34,144 nucleotides of DNA from JAYSFC01 sp041913505 (GCA_041913505.1 JAYSFC010000026.1:1-34144), one strand, 5' to 3'; positions 1 to 7,335 are shown, counted from the stretch's first letter. Numbers and translations: made by a program. The notes: generated by a model not told the origin, from the letters alone.

Positions 1-442
1 GCGTCTTGGTGCCCTGGCCCTTGGCGCGCCAGTAGGCGCGCGCCATCTTGAGCGACGTGTCGGCCGACTCGGAGCCCGAGCCAGTGAAGAACACGTAGTC
101 CAGCCCGGCGGGCGTCAGCTCCTTGATCTTGTTGGCCAGCGCGAACGAGGCCGGGTGGCCGAACTGGAACGCCGGCGCGTAGTCCAGCGTGGCGGCGGCG
201 CGGCCGATGGCCTCGGCCACCTCCGTGCGGCCATGGCCCAGGCCCGAGCACCACAGGCCCGACAGGCCGTCGAAGATCTTGCGGCCTTCGGCATCGGTGT
301 AGTACGCGCCCTGGCCGCCCACAATCATGCGCGGCTTGGCCTTGAAGTTGCGGTTGGCGGTGAACGGCATCCAGTGCGCATCGAGCCAGGCGGCATCCAT
401 GCGCGGGGCGGTGGTGGTTTCGTCGATCACGGCAAAAGACAT
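1..442 (-). CDS. Omega-amino acid:pyruvate aminotransferase (class III PLP enzyme), 5' part only
   Basis: The reverse strand from an ATG at 442 encodes the first 147 residues of a class III aminotransferase; the rest lies outside the window. The N-terminus has the pattern of beta-alanine/omega-amino acid:pyruvate transaminases: a 'HWMPFTANRNFK' segment, then 'GLWCSGLGHG', 'YAPAFQFGHPAS' and 'FFTGSGSESADTSLKMAR', which contains the Gly-Ser-Gly-Ser-Glu loop that binds the PLP phosphate. The catalytic lysine is in the missing part. These cytosolic enzymes move the amino group of beta-alanine or another omega-amino acid to pyruvate, giving alanine and a semialdehyde. The gene diverges from a LysR regulator across 87 bases containing a palindrome, so that regulator probably controls it. 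The family is clear; the exact substrate is inferred. Confidence 0.9.
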   Translation of the reverse strand, partial: MSFAVIDETTTAPRMDAAWLDAHWMPFTANRNFKAKPRMIVGGQGAYYTDAEGRKIFDGLSGLWCSGLGHGRTEVAEAIGRAAATLDYAPAFQFGHPASFALANKIKELTPAGLDYVFFTGSGSESADTSLKMARAYWRAKGQGTKT

Positions 443-488
443 GGCGGTCTCCAGGAAAGGAATGCACGCATTGTTGGCGCACGCCATA

Positions 489-507
489 ATTCGTTGAAGC
501 AACAAAT
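489..507. promoter_or_regulatory. Candidate LysR-type operator in the divergent promoter
   Basis: An imperfect palindrome with 8-base arms and a 3-base centre (ATTCGTTG, AAG, CAACAAAT; one mismatch between arms) sits in the 87-bp gap between the aminotransferase and LysR genes. It contains several T-N11-A frames, the hallmark of LysR-type binding sites, and lies in a locally AT-rich stretch just upstream of the LysR start. Inferred role: binding site for the adjacent regulator, for autorepression and control of the aminotransferase. Confidence 0.5.
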
Positions 508-529
508 ATCCACGTTCACTTGCCAGTTT

Positions 530-1480
530 ATGCAAGTAAAAACCGCCCCCCGCCAGCGCGCCGTGCTGGGCCAGATCAGCGACATGGACCTGCGCCTGCT
601 GCAGGTGTTCAAGGCCGTGGTCGAATGCGGCGGCATGGCCGCCGCCGAGCTGGAGCTGAACATCGGCACCAGCACCGTGAGCCGCCACGTGAAGGACCTG
701 GAAACGCGCCTGGGCCTCATCCTGTGCCGGCGCGGGCGTGCGGGCTTCGCGCTCACGCCCGAGGGCCAGCGCGTGTACGACGAAACACTGCGCTTGCTGG
801 CCTCGGTGCAGGGCTTTCGCGACGGCATCGACGACATCCACGCCCGCATGGGCGGCCTGCTGTCGGTGGCCGTGTTCGACAAGACGGCCAGCAACCCCGC
901 CGCGCGCATCAGCGACGCCATCGCTGCCTTCACGCACGAGGCGCCCGACGTGCAGCTGCGCCTGCACGTGGGCTCCATCAACGCCATCGAGCGCGGTGTG
1001 ATCGACGGTAGCTACCAGGTGGGCATCATCCCCGCGCACCGCAACTCGCGCAGCCTGCTCTACACCGACCTGTTCGGCGAGACCATGCTGCTGTATTGCG
1101 GCACGGGCCATCCGCTGTTCGGCCAGCCGCCCGCCGTGCACCAGGCGCTGGACTGGGACGCCGTGCGTGCCTACCAGTTCGCGGGCCTGGGCTACCACTC
1201 GCCCAACATGGAGCTGAGCCACCAGGCGCGCCTCACGCGCAGCGCCACGGGGTTCGACCAGGAATCCATCGCCACGCTCATCCTCTCGGGCCGCTACCTG
1301 GGCTTTCTGCCCGACCACTACGCCGAGGCCTTCGAGCGCCAGGGCCGCATGCAGGCCGTCAAGCCCGAGGAGTTCCGCTATGCCTGCCAGTTCGTGAGCC
1401 TGGTGCGCCGCTCGCCGGAGCCGTCACGGGCGGCGCAGGCGTTTCAGCGGTGCTTGGCGGAGGCGCATAGGGGGATGTGA
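530..1480 (+). CDS. LysR-family transcriptional regulator
   Basis: A 316-residue protein of usual LysR length. The N-terminal winged helix-turn-helix is visible as 'DLRLLQVFKAVVECGG', 'IGTSTVSRHVKDLETRLG' and the wing 'RRGRAGFALTPEG'. A periplasmic-binding-protein-like effector domain follows from about residue 110 to the end. I chose the ATG at 530; a second ATG at 584 immediately before 'DLRLL' is equally possible and would give a more standard LysR N-terminus (298 residues). Longer upstream readings would run back across the divergent promoter and into the aminotransferase gene and are rejected. It is divergent from an omega-amino acid aminotransferase, so a role in amino acid or amine catabolism is inferred. 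The effector is unknown. Confidence 0.9.
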   Translation: MQVKTAPRQRAVLGQISDMDLRLLQVFKAVVECGGMAAAELELNIGTSTVSRHVKDLETRLGLILCRRGRAGFALTPEGQRVYDETLRLLASVQGFRDGIDDIHARMGGLLSVAVFDKTASNPAARISDAIAAFTHEAPDVQLRLHVGSINAIERGVIDGSYQVGIIPAHRNSRSLLYTDLFGETMLLYCGTGHPLFGQPPAVHQALDWDAVRAYQFAGLGYHSPNMELSHQARLTRSATGFDQESIATLILSGRYLGFLPDHYAEAFERQGRMQAVKPEEFRYACQFVSLVRRSPEPSRAAQAFQRCLAEAHRGM

Positions 1481-1548
1481 GAGCGTGTGGACGTGGGCGG
1501 GTTCCGCTTGCGGCCAGGAGCGGCCGGTGGGCAAACGGGAAAGCTGTC

Positions 1549-1611
1549 GCTCAACGCCAGAATTCAGCGGCGCGGCGCTTGCGCCGCGTCCGCTGGAATG
1601 ACTTGTTGGAC
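1549..1611 (-). other. Integron attC recombination site (59-base element)
   Basis: Read on the minus strand, this 63-bp segment begins with GTCCAAC, which fits the inverse core RYYYAAC, and ends with GTTGAGC, which fits the core GTTRRRY. Between them is a long imperfect palindrome whose central arms (CGCGGCGC and GCGCCGCG) flank a 2-base loop. The outer arms (CCAGCGG and CCGCTGAATTCTGG) pair with unpaired bases on one side, as in folded attC bottom strands. Length, cores and fold match known attC sites. The stop codon of the upstream kinase gene lies inside it, as is common for cassette genes. No integrase gene is present. Confidence 0.85.
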
Positions 1612-2115
1612 GCTGTTAACAAACCGGGTTACCTCCTCCTCACTCCGCAGCTTGACGCGGAAGCCATTGAAGTTTTCGAATATCCTTTCGTGTCCATGGA
1701 AAGATCTAGAATCGCCACGGACCCAATATTCTGACGCCCATTCAATAAGCTTAACCAACCCTGCTTCGGACTGAATCCGGTTCATGTGTGCCTTGCTCTC
1801 CGATCCTCTCATCTCAAGTCGTCGCTTACAGGTTGCCCAATCCAGGTTAAGCCATATAAGGGCAGCAGCTTCATCAAGGTATCTCTCCGCCAGTTCGCCG
1901 AATACTCCCTCGACTATCCATGAATCAGCGCTCTTGGTTTGCTGAACAAGAAAGGAGACATCGTCGGCTTTCCTTTTCTTGTCAAATCCTCCTGGCTCCC
2001 AGAACACATTATCAAGATGTACCAGTCTCGATGAAAATCGGGAGGCCAATTGCTTGGCGAGCCAAGTCTTCCCGCTTCCCCCATTTCCGATGATTACCAC
2101 TTTCATAGCGTCCAA
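1555..2115 (-). mobile_element. Solitary integron gene cassette (one ORF plus attC)
   Basis: The 561-bp unit is bounded by two core sites in the same orientation: GTTGGAC at 2116-2110 and GTTGAGC at 1555-1549, with recombination expected between G and TT. It holds one ORF starting only 4 bases after the left core and ending inside the attC. That is the compact organisation of mobile gene cassettes. Base composition is visibly less GC-rich than the flanks, and codon use includes AAA, GTA, AGA and TTA, rare in neighbouring genes. With no integrase and a single attC, it fits the class described as single attC sites lacking an integrase (SALIN). Confidence 0.75.
1564..2106 (-). CDS. Cassette-borne P-loop kinase (adenylate-kinase/FlaR-like)
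   Basis: A 180-residue protein starting with 'MKVVIIGNGGSGKT', a Walker A motif at residues 7-14. It resembles the small P-loop kinase family annotated as 'topology modulation protein' or AAA ATPase: after the P-loop comes 'LVHLDNVFWEPGGF', then 'DSWIVEGVFG', a hydrophobic strand 'ALIWLNLDW' and an Arg-rich lid 'CKRRLEMRG'. These proteins resemble nucleotide/nucleoside kinases but their substrate is unknown. The last residues (about 'ADAAQAPRR') are encoded by the attC site. No Shine-Dalgarno precedes the ATG; it overlaps by ATGA the stop of a short upstream ORF that has a strong one, so translational coupling is likely. Codon use and GC differ from neighbouring genes, consistent with transfer. 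Confidence 0.8.
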   Translation of the reverse strand: MKVVIIGNGGSGKTWLAKQLASRFSSRLVHLDNVFWEPGGFDKKRKADDVSFLVQQTKSADSWIVEGVFGELAERYLDEAAALIWLNLDWATCKRRLEMRGSESKAHMNRIQSEAGLVKLIEWASEYWVRGDSRSFHGHERIFENFNGFRVKLRSEEEVTRFVNSVQQVIPADAAQAPRR

Positions 2116-2174
2116 CGTAATGTACCCCGCAAAACCTGCGGGATAAACTGGCCGATGCGGGATATTCTGGACAC
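2103..2174 (-). CDS. Possible 23-codon leader ORF coupled to the cassette kinase
   Basis: On the minus strand a strong Shine-Dalgarno (AGGAGG) lies 5 bases before a GTG at 2174, opening a 23-codon ORF that crosses the cassette's left core site. Its TGA overlaps the ATG of the kinase (ATGA). The arrangement resembles the short ORF-11 of the class 1 integron attI1 site, known to raise translation of a first cassette lacking its own ribosome-binding site. The same frame is open back to an ATG at 2495 (130 codons), so a longer protein is an alternative, but nothing in that translation is recognisable. The peptide itself probably has no function; coupling is inferred. Confidence 0.45.
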   Translation of the reverse strand: MSRISRIGQFIPQVLRGTLRWTL

Positions 2175-2506
2175 GACTTCCTCCTGAAAGTGGCTTGCAG
2201 CCTGCGTTTTCAGCGACCTTCCTGTGTAAACGTCCAGGTATAAAAATTCCGTGAAACCCGGCACGCTTGCGTCGGGGGAAACTATAGCTTGCGAAGAGGT
2301 GAAATCTGGGCGCTCGCAGGGCGAGTTCTGGCTGTGGGAGCGCTGGGTAGCGCATCGCAGACCGCTTTGGAGAGTGATGGCCACCGTCGCCTTCGGGTCG
2401 TTTGGAGCCTTTCCCAAAATGGGCTTGAGAACAAGAGGCTCAAGTGACCGGACCACTTCGCGTTTGATGGCGATCAACCCCTCCGAAATCAGCACCCACG
2501 GCCGGT
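2117..2506. other. Unassigned lower-GC stretch upstream of the cassette
   Basis: About 390 bases between the cassette's left core and the sensor kinase promoter hold no recognisable gene apart from the leader ORF. Both strands are open: minus-strand 2103-2495 (130 codons) and plus-strand 2251-2511 (86 codons, ATG start). Neither translation matches a family I know. A short hairpin (CCCGCA, loop of 5-6, TGCGGG) lies at about 2136-2152. I find no integrase sequence and no second RYYYAAC/GTTRRRY pair. It may be a decayed integron platform, another cassette without its attC, or unrelated DNA. Confidence 0.4.
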
Positions 2507-2522
2507 ATTGATTCGTATCAAT
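2507..2522. promoter_or_regulatory. Palindrome in the promoter region of the sensor kinase
   Basis: A perfect inverted repeat, ATTGAT and ATCAAT separated by TCGT, lies 29 bases before the kinase start. It is framed by a second pair of arms, GGCCGG at 2500-2505 and CCGGCC at 2528-2533. A TACAAT hexamer at 2539-2544 could be the -10 element, which would put the transcript start at or next to the ATG at 2551 (leaderless or very short leader). Operator function is inferred only from symmetry and position. Confidence 0.35.
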
Positions 2523-2550
2523 TCCCTCCGGCCGTTTCTACAATTTCCGC

Positions 2551-4470
2551 ATGTGCAGGCCGGCCTTTCATTCACGCGAGTGCGCCCGCCCGCCGGGGTG
2601 CGGGTGGCGCCAGGGGTTGGCGGCCCTGCTGCTGGTTTTCTGCATGGCCCTGCCTGCTCTTTCCGCGCTGGCGGCCACGGCCAGCGCAGCGGCGCCCGCC
2701 ACGCTCCCGCCCGAGATCCGCATCGGCGTGCTCTCGGTGCTGAACGATGAAGACGCGCAGCGCCAGTGGCAGCCGCTGGTGGATGGGCTGGCGCATGCGC
2801 TGGGCGGTGCGCGCGTGCGGCTGCAGGCGCTGGCGCCCGACGCGCTGGAATCGGCCGTGGCGCGGGGCGCGCTCGATTTCGCGGTGACCAACCCCGGCCA
2901 CTATGTGGTTCTGGAGGCGCGCCATGGTGCGGCGCGCATCGCCACGCAGTCGGCGGGCGCGGGGGGCGATCCGGCGCATGCCGTGGGCTCGGCCGTGGTA
3001 GTGCGGGCCGATGCGCCCCAGCAGCCGGCCACGCTGGCGGCGCTGCGCGGGCGGCGCGTGGCGGCCGTGGCCGAGGACGCGTTCGGCGGCTACCAGCTCG
3101 CGGCGGCCGAGTGGCTGCGCCAGGGGCTCGACGCCGAGGCGGGTGGCCTGCGGCGCGTGTTCACAGGCTACCCCATGCAGCGCGTGGCGCAGGCCGTGCT
3201 GTCGGGCGAGGCCGATGCTGGCATTTTGCGCACCTGTCTGCTGGAGCAGTGGGTGCGGGCGGGCCAGGTGCCCGCGGGCGCGCTGCGCGTGGTGCCCGCG
3301 CCCACGCAGGGCACGGCCGTGCCTGCGAGCTGCCAGGCTTCCACGCCGCTGTACCCGGGCTGGGCCTTCGCGGCGCTGGCGGGCACGCCGCCGGAGCTGT
3401 CGCGCACAGTGCTGCTGGCGCTGCTTGCCCTGCCGGCCGATGCGCGGGGCGGGCGCTGGTCGGTGCCCGCCGACTACCAGCGCGTGCACGACGTGCTGCG
3501 CGCGCTGCAGGTAGAGCCCTATGCCTTTCTGCGCGAAACACGGCTGCAGGCCCTGCTGCGCCGCTACTGGCTGGCCGCCGCCGCCGTGCTGGCCTTGCTG
3601 CTGGCGGGCGTGGCCTACCTGCTGCGCGTGGAGGTGCTGGTCAAGCGCCGCACGGCGGAGCTGACGCGCAGCCTGCACGAGCGCGAGCGCATGGCCGCCC
3701 AGGTGGCGCAGAGCCAGGAGGCGTTGCACCACCTCGCGCGGTTGTCGATCCTGGGCGAACTGGCGGCCACCCTGGCGCACGAGCTAAACCACCCGCTGGC
3801 CACCATTGCCAACTATGCGGCCGGGCTGCGGCGGCGCGCGGCACGCGGCAGCCTGGAGCCTCGGGCGCTCGACGAGGCGCTGGGCGCCATGGCCGACGAG
3901 GCCGAGCGTGCCGCCCGCGTGATTGGCGGTGTGCGCGCGCTGGCGCGCAAGCGCGCGGCCGTGCGCCAGCGGCTTGATGCAGTGGCCGTGGCGCGCGATA
4001 CGGTGGCGCTGTTCCAGGGGCTGCTCGCGCAGGCGCCGCCCGTGGCCGTCACCGTGGCGCCAGGGGCCGAGGCGCTGCGCGCGTTCGGCGATGCGCAGCA
4101 GATCCAGCAGGTGCTGCTGAACCTGCTGCAGAACGCGCTGGACGCGCACCGTGCGGCGGGCCGGGCGCTGGCGCCCATTGCGCTGCGCGTCGGCGTGGAG
4201 GACGGCTGCCTGGCCCTCGCGGTGCAGGATCAGGGCGTGCCGCTGGCACCCGACGCGCTGGCGCGGCTGTTCGAGCCCTTTCACACCACCAAGCCCGACG
4301 GGTTGGGCCTGGGCCTGTCCATCAGCCGGGGCATTGCTGAAGCGCATGGCGGCGCGCTGCACGCGCGGCCAGTGCCGCTGGACGAGGGCGGCGGGCTGTG
4401 CATGGTGCTGCTGCTGCCGCTGGCACAAGGTCCGGCGATCGCCCCCAACAAACAGGAATCCACGACATGA
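2551..4470 (+). CDS. TtrS-like sensor histidine kinase with PhnD-type periplasmic domain
   Basis: A 639-residue membrane sensor. A signal/anchor segment (about residues 23-45) precedes a periplasmic phosphonate-binding-like (PhnD) domain from 'EIRIGVLSVLNDEDA' to about residue 320. A transmembrane helix at about 343-360 ('WLAAAAVLALLLAGVAYLL') is followed by a linker coiled coil. The H-box 'ATLAHELNHPLATIANYA' carries the phospho-accepting His410, and the ATPase domain has the N-box 'LLNLLQNALDAH' and G-boxes ending 'GLGLGLSISRGIAEAHGG'. The domain order is that of TtrS, the tetrathionate sensor. Its stop overlaps the start of the paired regulator by ATGA. It faces tsdA, so tetrathionate or thiosulfate is the likely ligand; that is inference. 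The start is uncertain because no Shine-Dalgarno precedes it. Confidence 0.85.
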   Translation: MCRPAFHSRECARPPGCGWRQGLAALLLVFCMALPALSALAATASAAAPATLPPEIRIGVLSVLNDEDAQRQWQPLVDGLAHALGGARVRLQALAPDALESAVARGALDFAVTNPGHYVVLEARHGAARIATQSAGAGGDPAHAVGSAVVVRADAPQQPATLAALRGRRVAAVAEDAFGGYQLAAAEWLRQGLDAEAGGLRRVFTGYPMQRVAQAVLSGEADAGILRTCLLEQWVRAGQVPAGALRVVPAPTQGTAVPASCQASTPLYPGWAFAALAGTPPELSRTVLLALLALPADARGGRWSVPADYQRVHDVLRALQVEPYAFLRETRLQALLRRYWLAAAAVLALLLAGVAYLLRVEVLVKRRTAELTRSLHERERMAAQVAQSQEALHHLARLSILGELAATLAHELNHPLATIANYAAGLRRRAARGSLEPRALDEALGAMADEAERAARVIGGVRALARKRAAVRQRLDAVAVARDTVALFQGLLAQAPPVAVTVAPGAEALRAFGDAQQIQQVLLNLLQNALDAHRAAGRALAPIALRVGVEDGCLALAVQDQGVPLAPDALARLFEPFHTTKPDGLGLGLSISRGIAEAHGGALHARPVPLDEGGGLCMVLLLPLAQGPAIAPNKQESTT

Positions 4471-5099
4471 CCACTTCCTGCCCACCTGTCATCCACGTGG
4501 CCGACGACGACGCGCATTTCCTGCGTTCGCTGTTGTTCATGATCGAGGGCCTGGGCTTCACGGCAGTGGGCTACCCTTCGGCCGAGGCGTTCTTGGAGGC
4601 CGATCCGGCGCCCGTGCCGCAGGGCTGCTGCCTGCTGCTCGACATCCGCATGCCGCGCATGAGCGGGCTGGAGTTGCAGCGCCGCCTGGGCGCCAGGCCG
4701 TGCATGCCCATCCTGTTCATGACGGGGCATGGCGACGTGGACCAGGCCGTGCAGGCCATGCGCGGCGGCGCGCTCGATTTTCTGCAGAAGCCGTTCAAGG
4801 AGCAGGCGCTGTTCGATGCGCTTTCATCCGCCGTGGCCGCGAGCGCCGAGGCGCAGCGCCAGCTGGCGCGCACGGACGATGCGCGGGCATTGCTGGCCCG
4901 CCTGTCGCCGCGCGAGCGCGACGTGGCGCACCTGGTGGCGCGCGGGCTGTCGAACAAGGAGGTGGCGCGGCGCCTGGACATCAGCGACCACACGGTGCAC
5001 GTGCACCGCCAGCGTATCACCGAGAAGACGGGCAGCGGCCACGCGGCAGGGCTGGCGCGCCTCATCCTGCGCGTGGACGCCGATGCCTTGGAGGATTGA
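4467..5099 (+). CDS. TtrR/FixJ-type response regulator
   Basis: A 210-residue regulator. The receiver domain (residues 1-120) has the acidic pocket 'DDD' at 13-15, the phospho-acceptor Asp59 in 'LLLDIRMPRMSG', the switch Thr in 'FMTGHGD' and the conserved Lys in 'LQKPF'. A C-terminal LuxR/NarL helix-turn-helix contains 'LSPRERDVAHLVARGLSNKEVARRL' split over two helices, then 'ISDHTVHVHRQRI'. This is the FixJ/TtrR architecture. The ATG at 4467 overlaps the kinase stop, so the pair is co-translated. Its stop is three bases from the stop of tsdA on the other strand. It probably activates the tsd operon through the palindromic region at 7394-7442; that link is inferred. Confidence 0.9.
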   Translation: MTTSCPPVIHVADDDAHFLRSLLFMIEGLGFTAVGYPSAEAFLEADPAPVPQGCCLLLDIRMPRMSGLELQRRLGARPCMPILFMTGHGDVDQAVQAMRGGALDFLQKPFKEQALFDALSSAVAASAEAQRQLARTDDARALLARLSPRERDVAHLVARGLSNKEVARRLDISDHTVHVHRQRITEKTGSGHAAGLARLILRVDADALED

Positions 5100-5102
5100 G
5101 CC

Positions 5103-5990
5103 TCAATACCTCGCGTCCTTGGGCTTCTTGCCGTCGGGCCAGTCGTTGGCCTTGGCCGGAAAGTCGGGGCGCGGCATGTGGGTGAAGTACTCCGAAACGT
5201 CCACCGCGTCCTGGTCCGACAGCGTGCCGCCCTGGCCCCAGGGCGGGTTTTGGCCGGCGCCCATGGGCATGTTGTACTTCACGAAGGCAGCCGCCTTGTA
5301 GGTGCGCGCCAGGCCCGCGCCGATGTTGAACGATTCGTCGCCCCACAGCGGCGGGAAGACCACGTGGCCGCGCGCGTCCTTGCGGCCTTCGCCGTTGGCG
5401 CCGTGGCACACGGCGCACTGCTCGGCGTAGATGCGCTGGCCACGCACCGGGTCGGGTACGAGCGATTCGTCGATCTTGCCGGTGCTGGCAATGTCGGCCT
5501 TGGCGCCATGGGGCATGTCCTGCGCCAGCCACTTCATGTAGGCGATCATGGCCTTCATCTCGCGCGAGTCGACGGGCAGCGGCTTGCCGTTCATGGAGCG
5601 CATGAAGCAGCCGTTGATGCGCTGCTCCAGCCCCACCACCTTGCCCGCGCGCGGGTTCATCTGCGGAAAGCTGTTCACGGTGTTGATGTAGTTCGCGCCC
5701 AGCGGCTGCTTGCCCTGCGCGATGTGGCAGCTGTTGCAGTTCATGGCCGCGCCCACATTGGCGGGCAGCAGGCGCTTGGTGTCGTTGAGCAGGCGCTGGC
5801 CGTAGCGGATCTCGGCCGCGTTGGGGTGGCGGTCGATCTGCGCGTCGGGCGGTATGCGGTATTCGGGCAGCGCGCTGCCGTCGGCGGCCTTCACGCGGTA
5901 GGCCGGAGTGGGTCCAGGGCCTGCGGCGCTGGCGGCCAGGGCTTGCAGGCACAGGCTGGCACAGGCCAGCACAAGAGCGGTGGTACGCAT
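5103..5990 (-). CDS. tsdA: Thiosulfate dehydrogenase, di-haem cytochrome c
   Basis: A 295-residue secreted protein with a Sec signal peptide (about residues 1-22) and two c-type haem motifs: CNSCH at 85-89 and CAVCH at 192-196. The family signature 'EQRINGCFMRSMNGKPLP' is present; its Cys128 corresponds to the unusual thiolate ligand of the catalytic haem in TsdA enzymes. TsdA oxidises two thiosulfates to tetrathionate in the periplasm, and some family members favour the reverse reaction. It lies 4 bases downstream of a tri-haem cytochrome gene, so the two form one operon, with that cytochrome as probable redox partner. It converges on a TtrSR-like system, supporting a tetrathionate/thiosulfate role. 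Confidence 0.9.
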   Translation of the reverse strand: MRTTALVLACASLCLQALAASAAGPGPTPAYRVKAADGSALPEYRIPPDAQIDRHPNAAEIRYGQRLLNDTKRLLPANVGAAMNCNSCHIAQGKQPLGANYINTVNSFPQMNPRAGKVVGLEQRINGCFMRSMNGKPLPVDSREMKAMIAYMKWLAQDMPHGAKADIASTGKIDESLVPDPVRGQRIYAEQCAVCHGANGEGRKDARGHVVFPPLWGDESFNIGAGLARTYKAAAFVKYNMPMGAGQNPPWGQGGTLSDQDAVDVSEYFTHMPRPDFPAKANDWPDGKKPKDARY

Positions 5991-5994
5991 GGTG

Positions 5995-7335
5995 TCAGTT
6001 CCCGATCTGGTTGGGCACGGTGGTCTTGCGGGCCAGGAAGGCGCGCATGTCGGCGATGTCGCGCGTCGCCACGGGCGCGGCCCGGTTCGTCCAGCCCGTG
6101 CGGATGAAGCTCAGCACGGCGGCCACGTCCTCGTCGTCCAGCGCGGCGAAGCCTGGCATGGCGAAGGCGTGGGGCTCGTGCCGAGTGCGCGGCATGCGGT
6201 CGCCCGCGAGCGTGATCTGCACCAGCGACTGCGGGTTGTCCGCCGTGACGGCGGTGTTGCCCGCCAGCGCCGGGAAAATGCGCGCCACGCCCCGTCCGTC
6301 GGGGCGGTGGCAGGCCATGCAGTGCTCGGCGTAGAGCAGTGCGCCCCGGCTGGCGTAGCGGCCATCGAGCAGCGCATCGGTGGTGGCGTCGGGCTGGGCG
6401 GCGCGCTCCACGGGCTTGCCGCCCGAGGGGGGCAGTTGCTTGAGGTACTGGGCGATGCTGCGCAGGTCTTCGGGCGCGAAGTGCTGCGTGCTGTGTGCGA
6501 TCACCTCGGCCATGCTGCCGAAGGCGGCCACGGAGTTGGTGCGGCCCGTGCGCAGGAAATCGACGATGTCGTCCTCGCTCCAGGTGGCCAGGCCCGTGCC
6601 TTCGCTGCGCAGGCTCTTGGCGCGCCAGCCGTCGATGATGGCGCCCGAGAGGAAGGCATCGCCGTCGGCCAGGTTCAGCGCCTTTTCCTGGAAGCCCACG
6701 CCGCGCGGCGTGTGGCAGGCGCCGCAGTGGCCCAGGCCCTGCACCAGGTAGGCGCCCCGGTTGACCTCGGCGCTGGCCTTCGGGTCGGGCGTGAAGCCTT
6801 GGCGCGCGGGCCCGAACGCCAGGTGCCACAGGCTCAGCGGCCAGCGCATGGACAGCGGCCAGGGGATGGTGCCCGGGGTGTTTTCGCGGTGCACCGCGGC
6901 CACGCCGGTCTGGAAGTAGGCGTAGAGCGCGTGCATGTCCTCGTCGGACACCACGGCATACGAGGGCGTGGGCATGGCGGGGTAGAGCGCCGTGCCGTCG
7001 GGGCGGAAGCCCCGGCGCACGGCGCGCTCGAAGTCGCCGTAGCTGTAGCGGCCGATGCCCGTGACCGGGTCGGGCGTGATGTTGGTCGAGTAGATGGCGC
7101 CCAGCGGCGTCTGCATGGCCAGCCCGCCCGCGAAGGGCTGGCCGCCCGGCGTGGTGTGGCAGGCCACGCAGTCGCCCTGGCGGGCGATGGCGGCGCCGCG
7201 CTGCACGAGCTGTGCGTCGCGCAGGTTCACGGTGGCGTCCTGGCGCGGTGCGTGCCATAGGGGCACGGTCAAGGCGATGCCGTATACCGCGAGGAACAGC
7301 AGCCCCGCGCCGGCGGTGATGGTTTTGAGCTTCAC
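5995..7335 (-). CDS. Membrane-anchored tri-haem cytochrome c, probable TsdA partner
   Basis: A 446-residue protein starting at a GTG (GGAG eight bases upstream). One N-terminal transmembrane helix (residues 7-26) anchors it to the inner membrane. Three cytochrome c domains follow: CVACH at 56-60, CGACH at 204-208 and CMACH at 339-343. The layout is that of the cytochrome subunits of periplasmic alcohol, sorbitol and gluconate dehydrogenases, which pass electrons to quinone or oxidases. Here, with tsdA 4 bases downstream, the likely job is exchanging electrons between TsdA and the membrane chain, as TsdB does in other bacteria. TsdB proteins are usually di-haem, so this is a functional analogue rather than a clear orthologue. 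Confidence 0.85.
   Translation of the reverse strand: MKLKTITAGAGLLFLAVYGIALTVPLWHAPRQDATVNLRDAQLVQRGAAIARQGDCVACHTTPGGQPFAGGLAMQTPLGAIYSTNITPDPVTGIGRYSYGDFERAVRRGFRPDGTALYPAMPTPSYAVVSDEDMHALYAYFQTGVAAVHRENTPGTIPWPLSMRWPLSLWHLAFGPARQGFTPDPKASAEVNRGAYLVQGLGHCGACHTPRGVGFQEKALNLADGDAFLSGAIIDGWRAKSLRSEGTGLATWSEDDIVDFLRTGRTNSVAAFGSMAEVIAHSTQHFAPEDLRSIAQYLKQLPPSGGKPVERAAQPDATTDALLDGRYASRGALLYAEHCMACHRPDGRGVARIFPALAGNTAVTADNPQSLVQITLAGDRMPRTRHEPHAFAMPGFAALDDEDVAAVLSFIRTGWTNRAAPVATRDIADMRAFLARKTTVPNQIGN

Noticed and set aside
155..529. Upstream in-frame extension of the LysR gene
   Set aside because: It runs opposite the aminotransferase coding region and the divergent promoter, and LysR proteins begin with the helix-turn-helix.
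2251..2511. 86-codon plus-strand ORF as a gene
   Set aside because: No recognisable domain and no clear ribosome-binding site, and it overlaps an equally open antisense frame; recorded only as part of an unassigned stretch.
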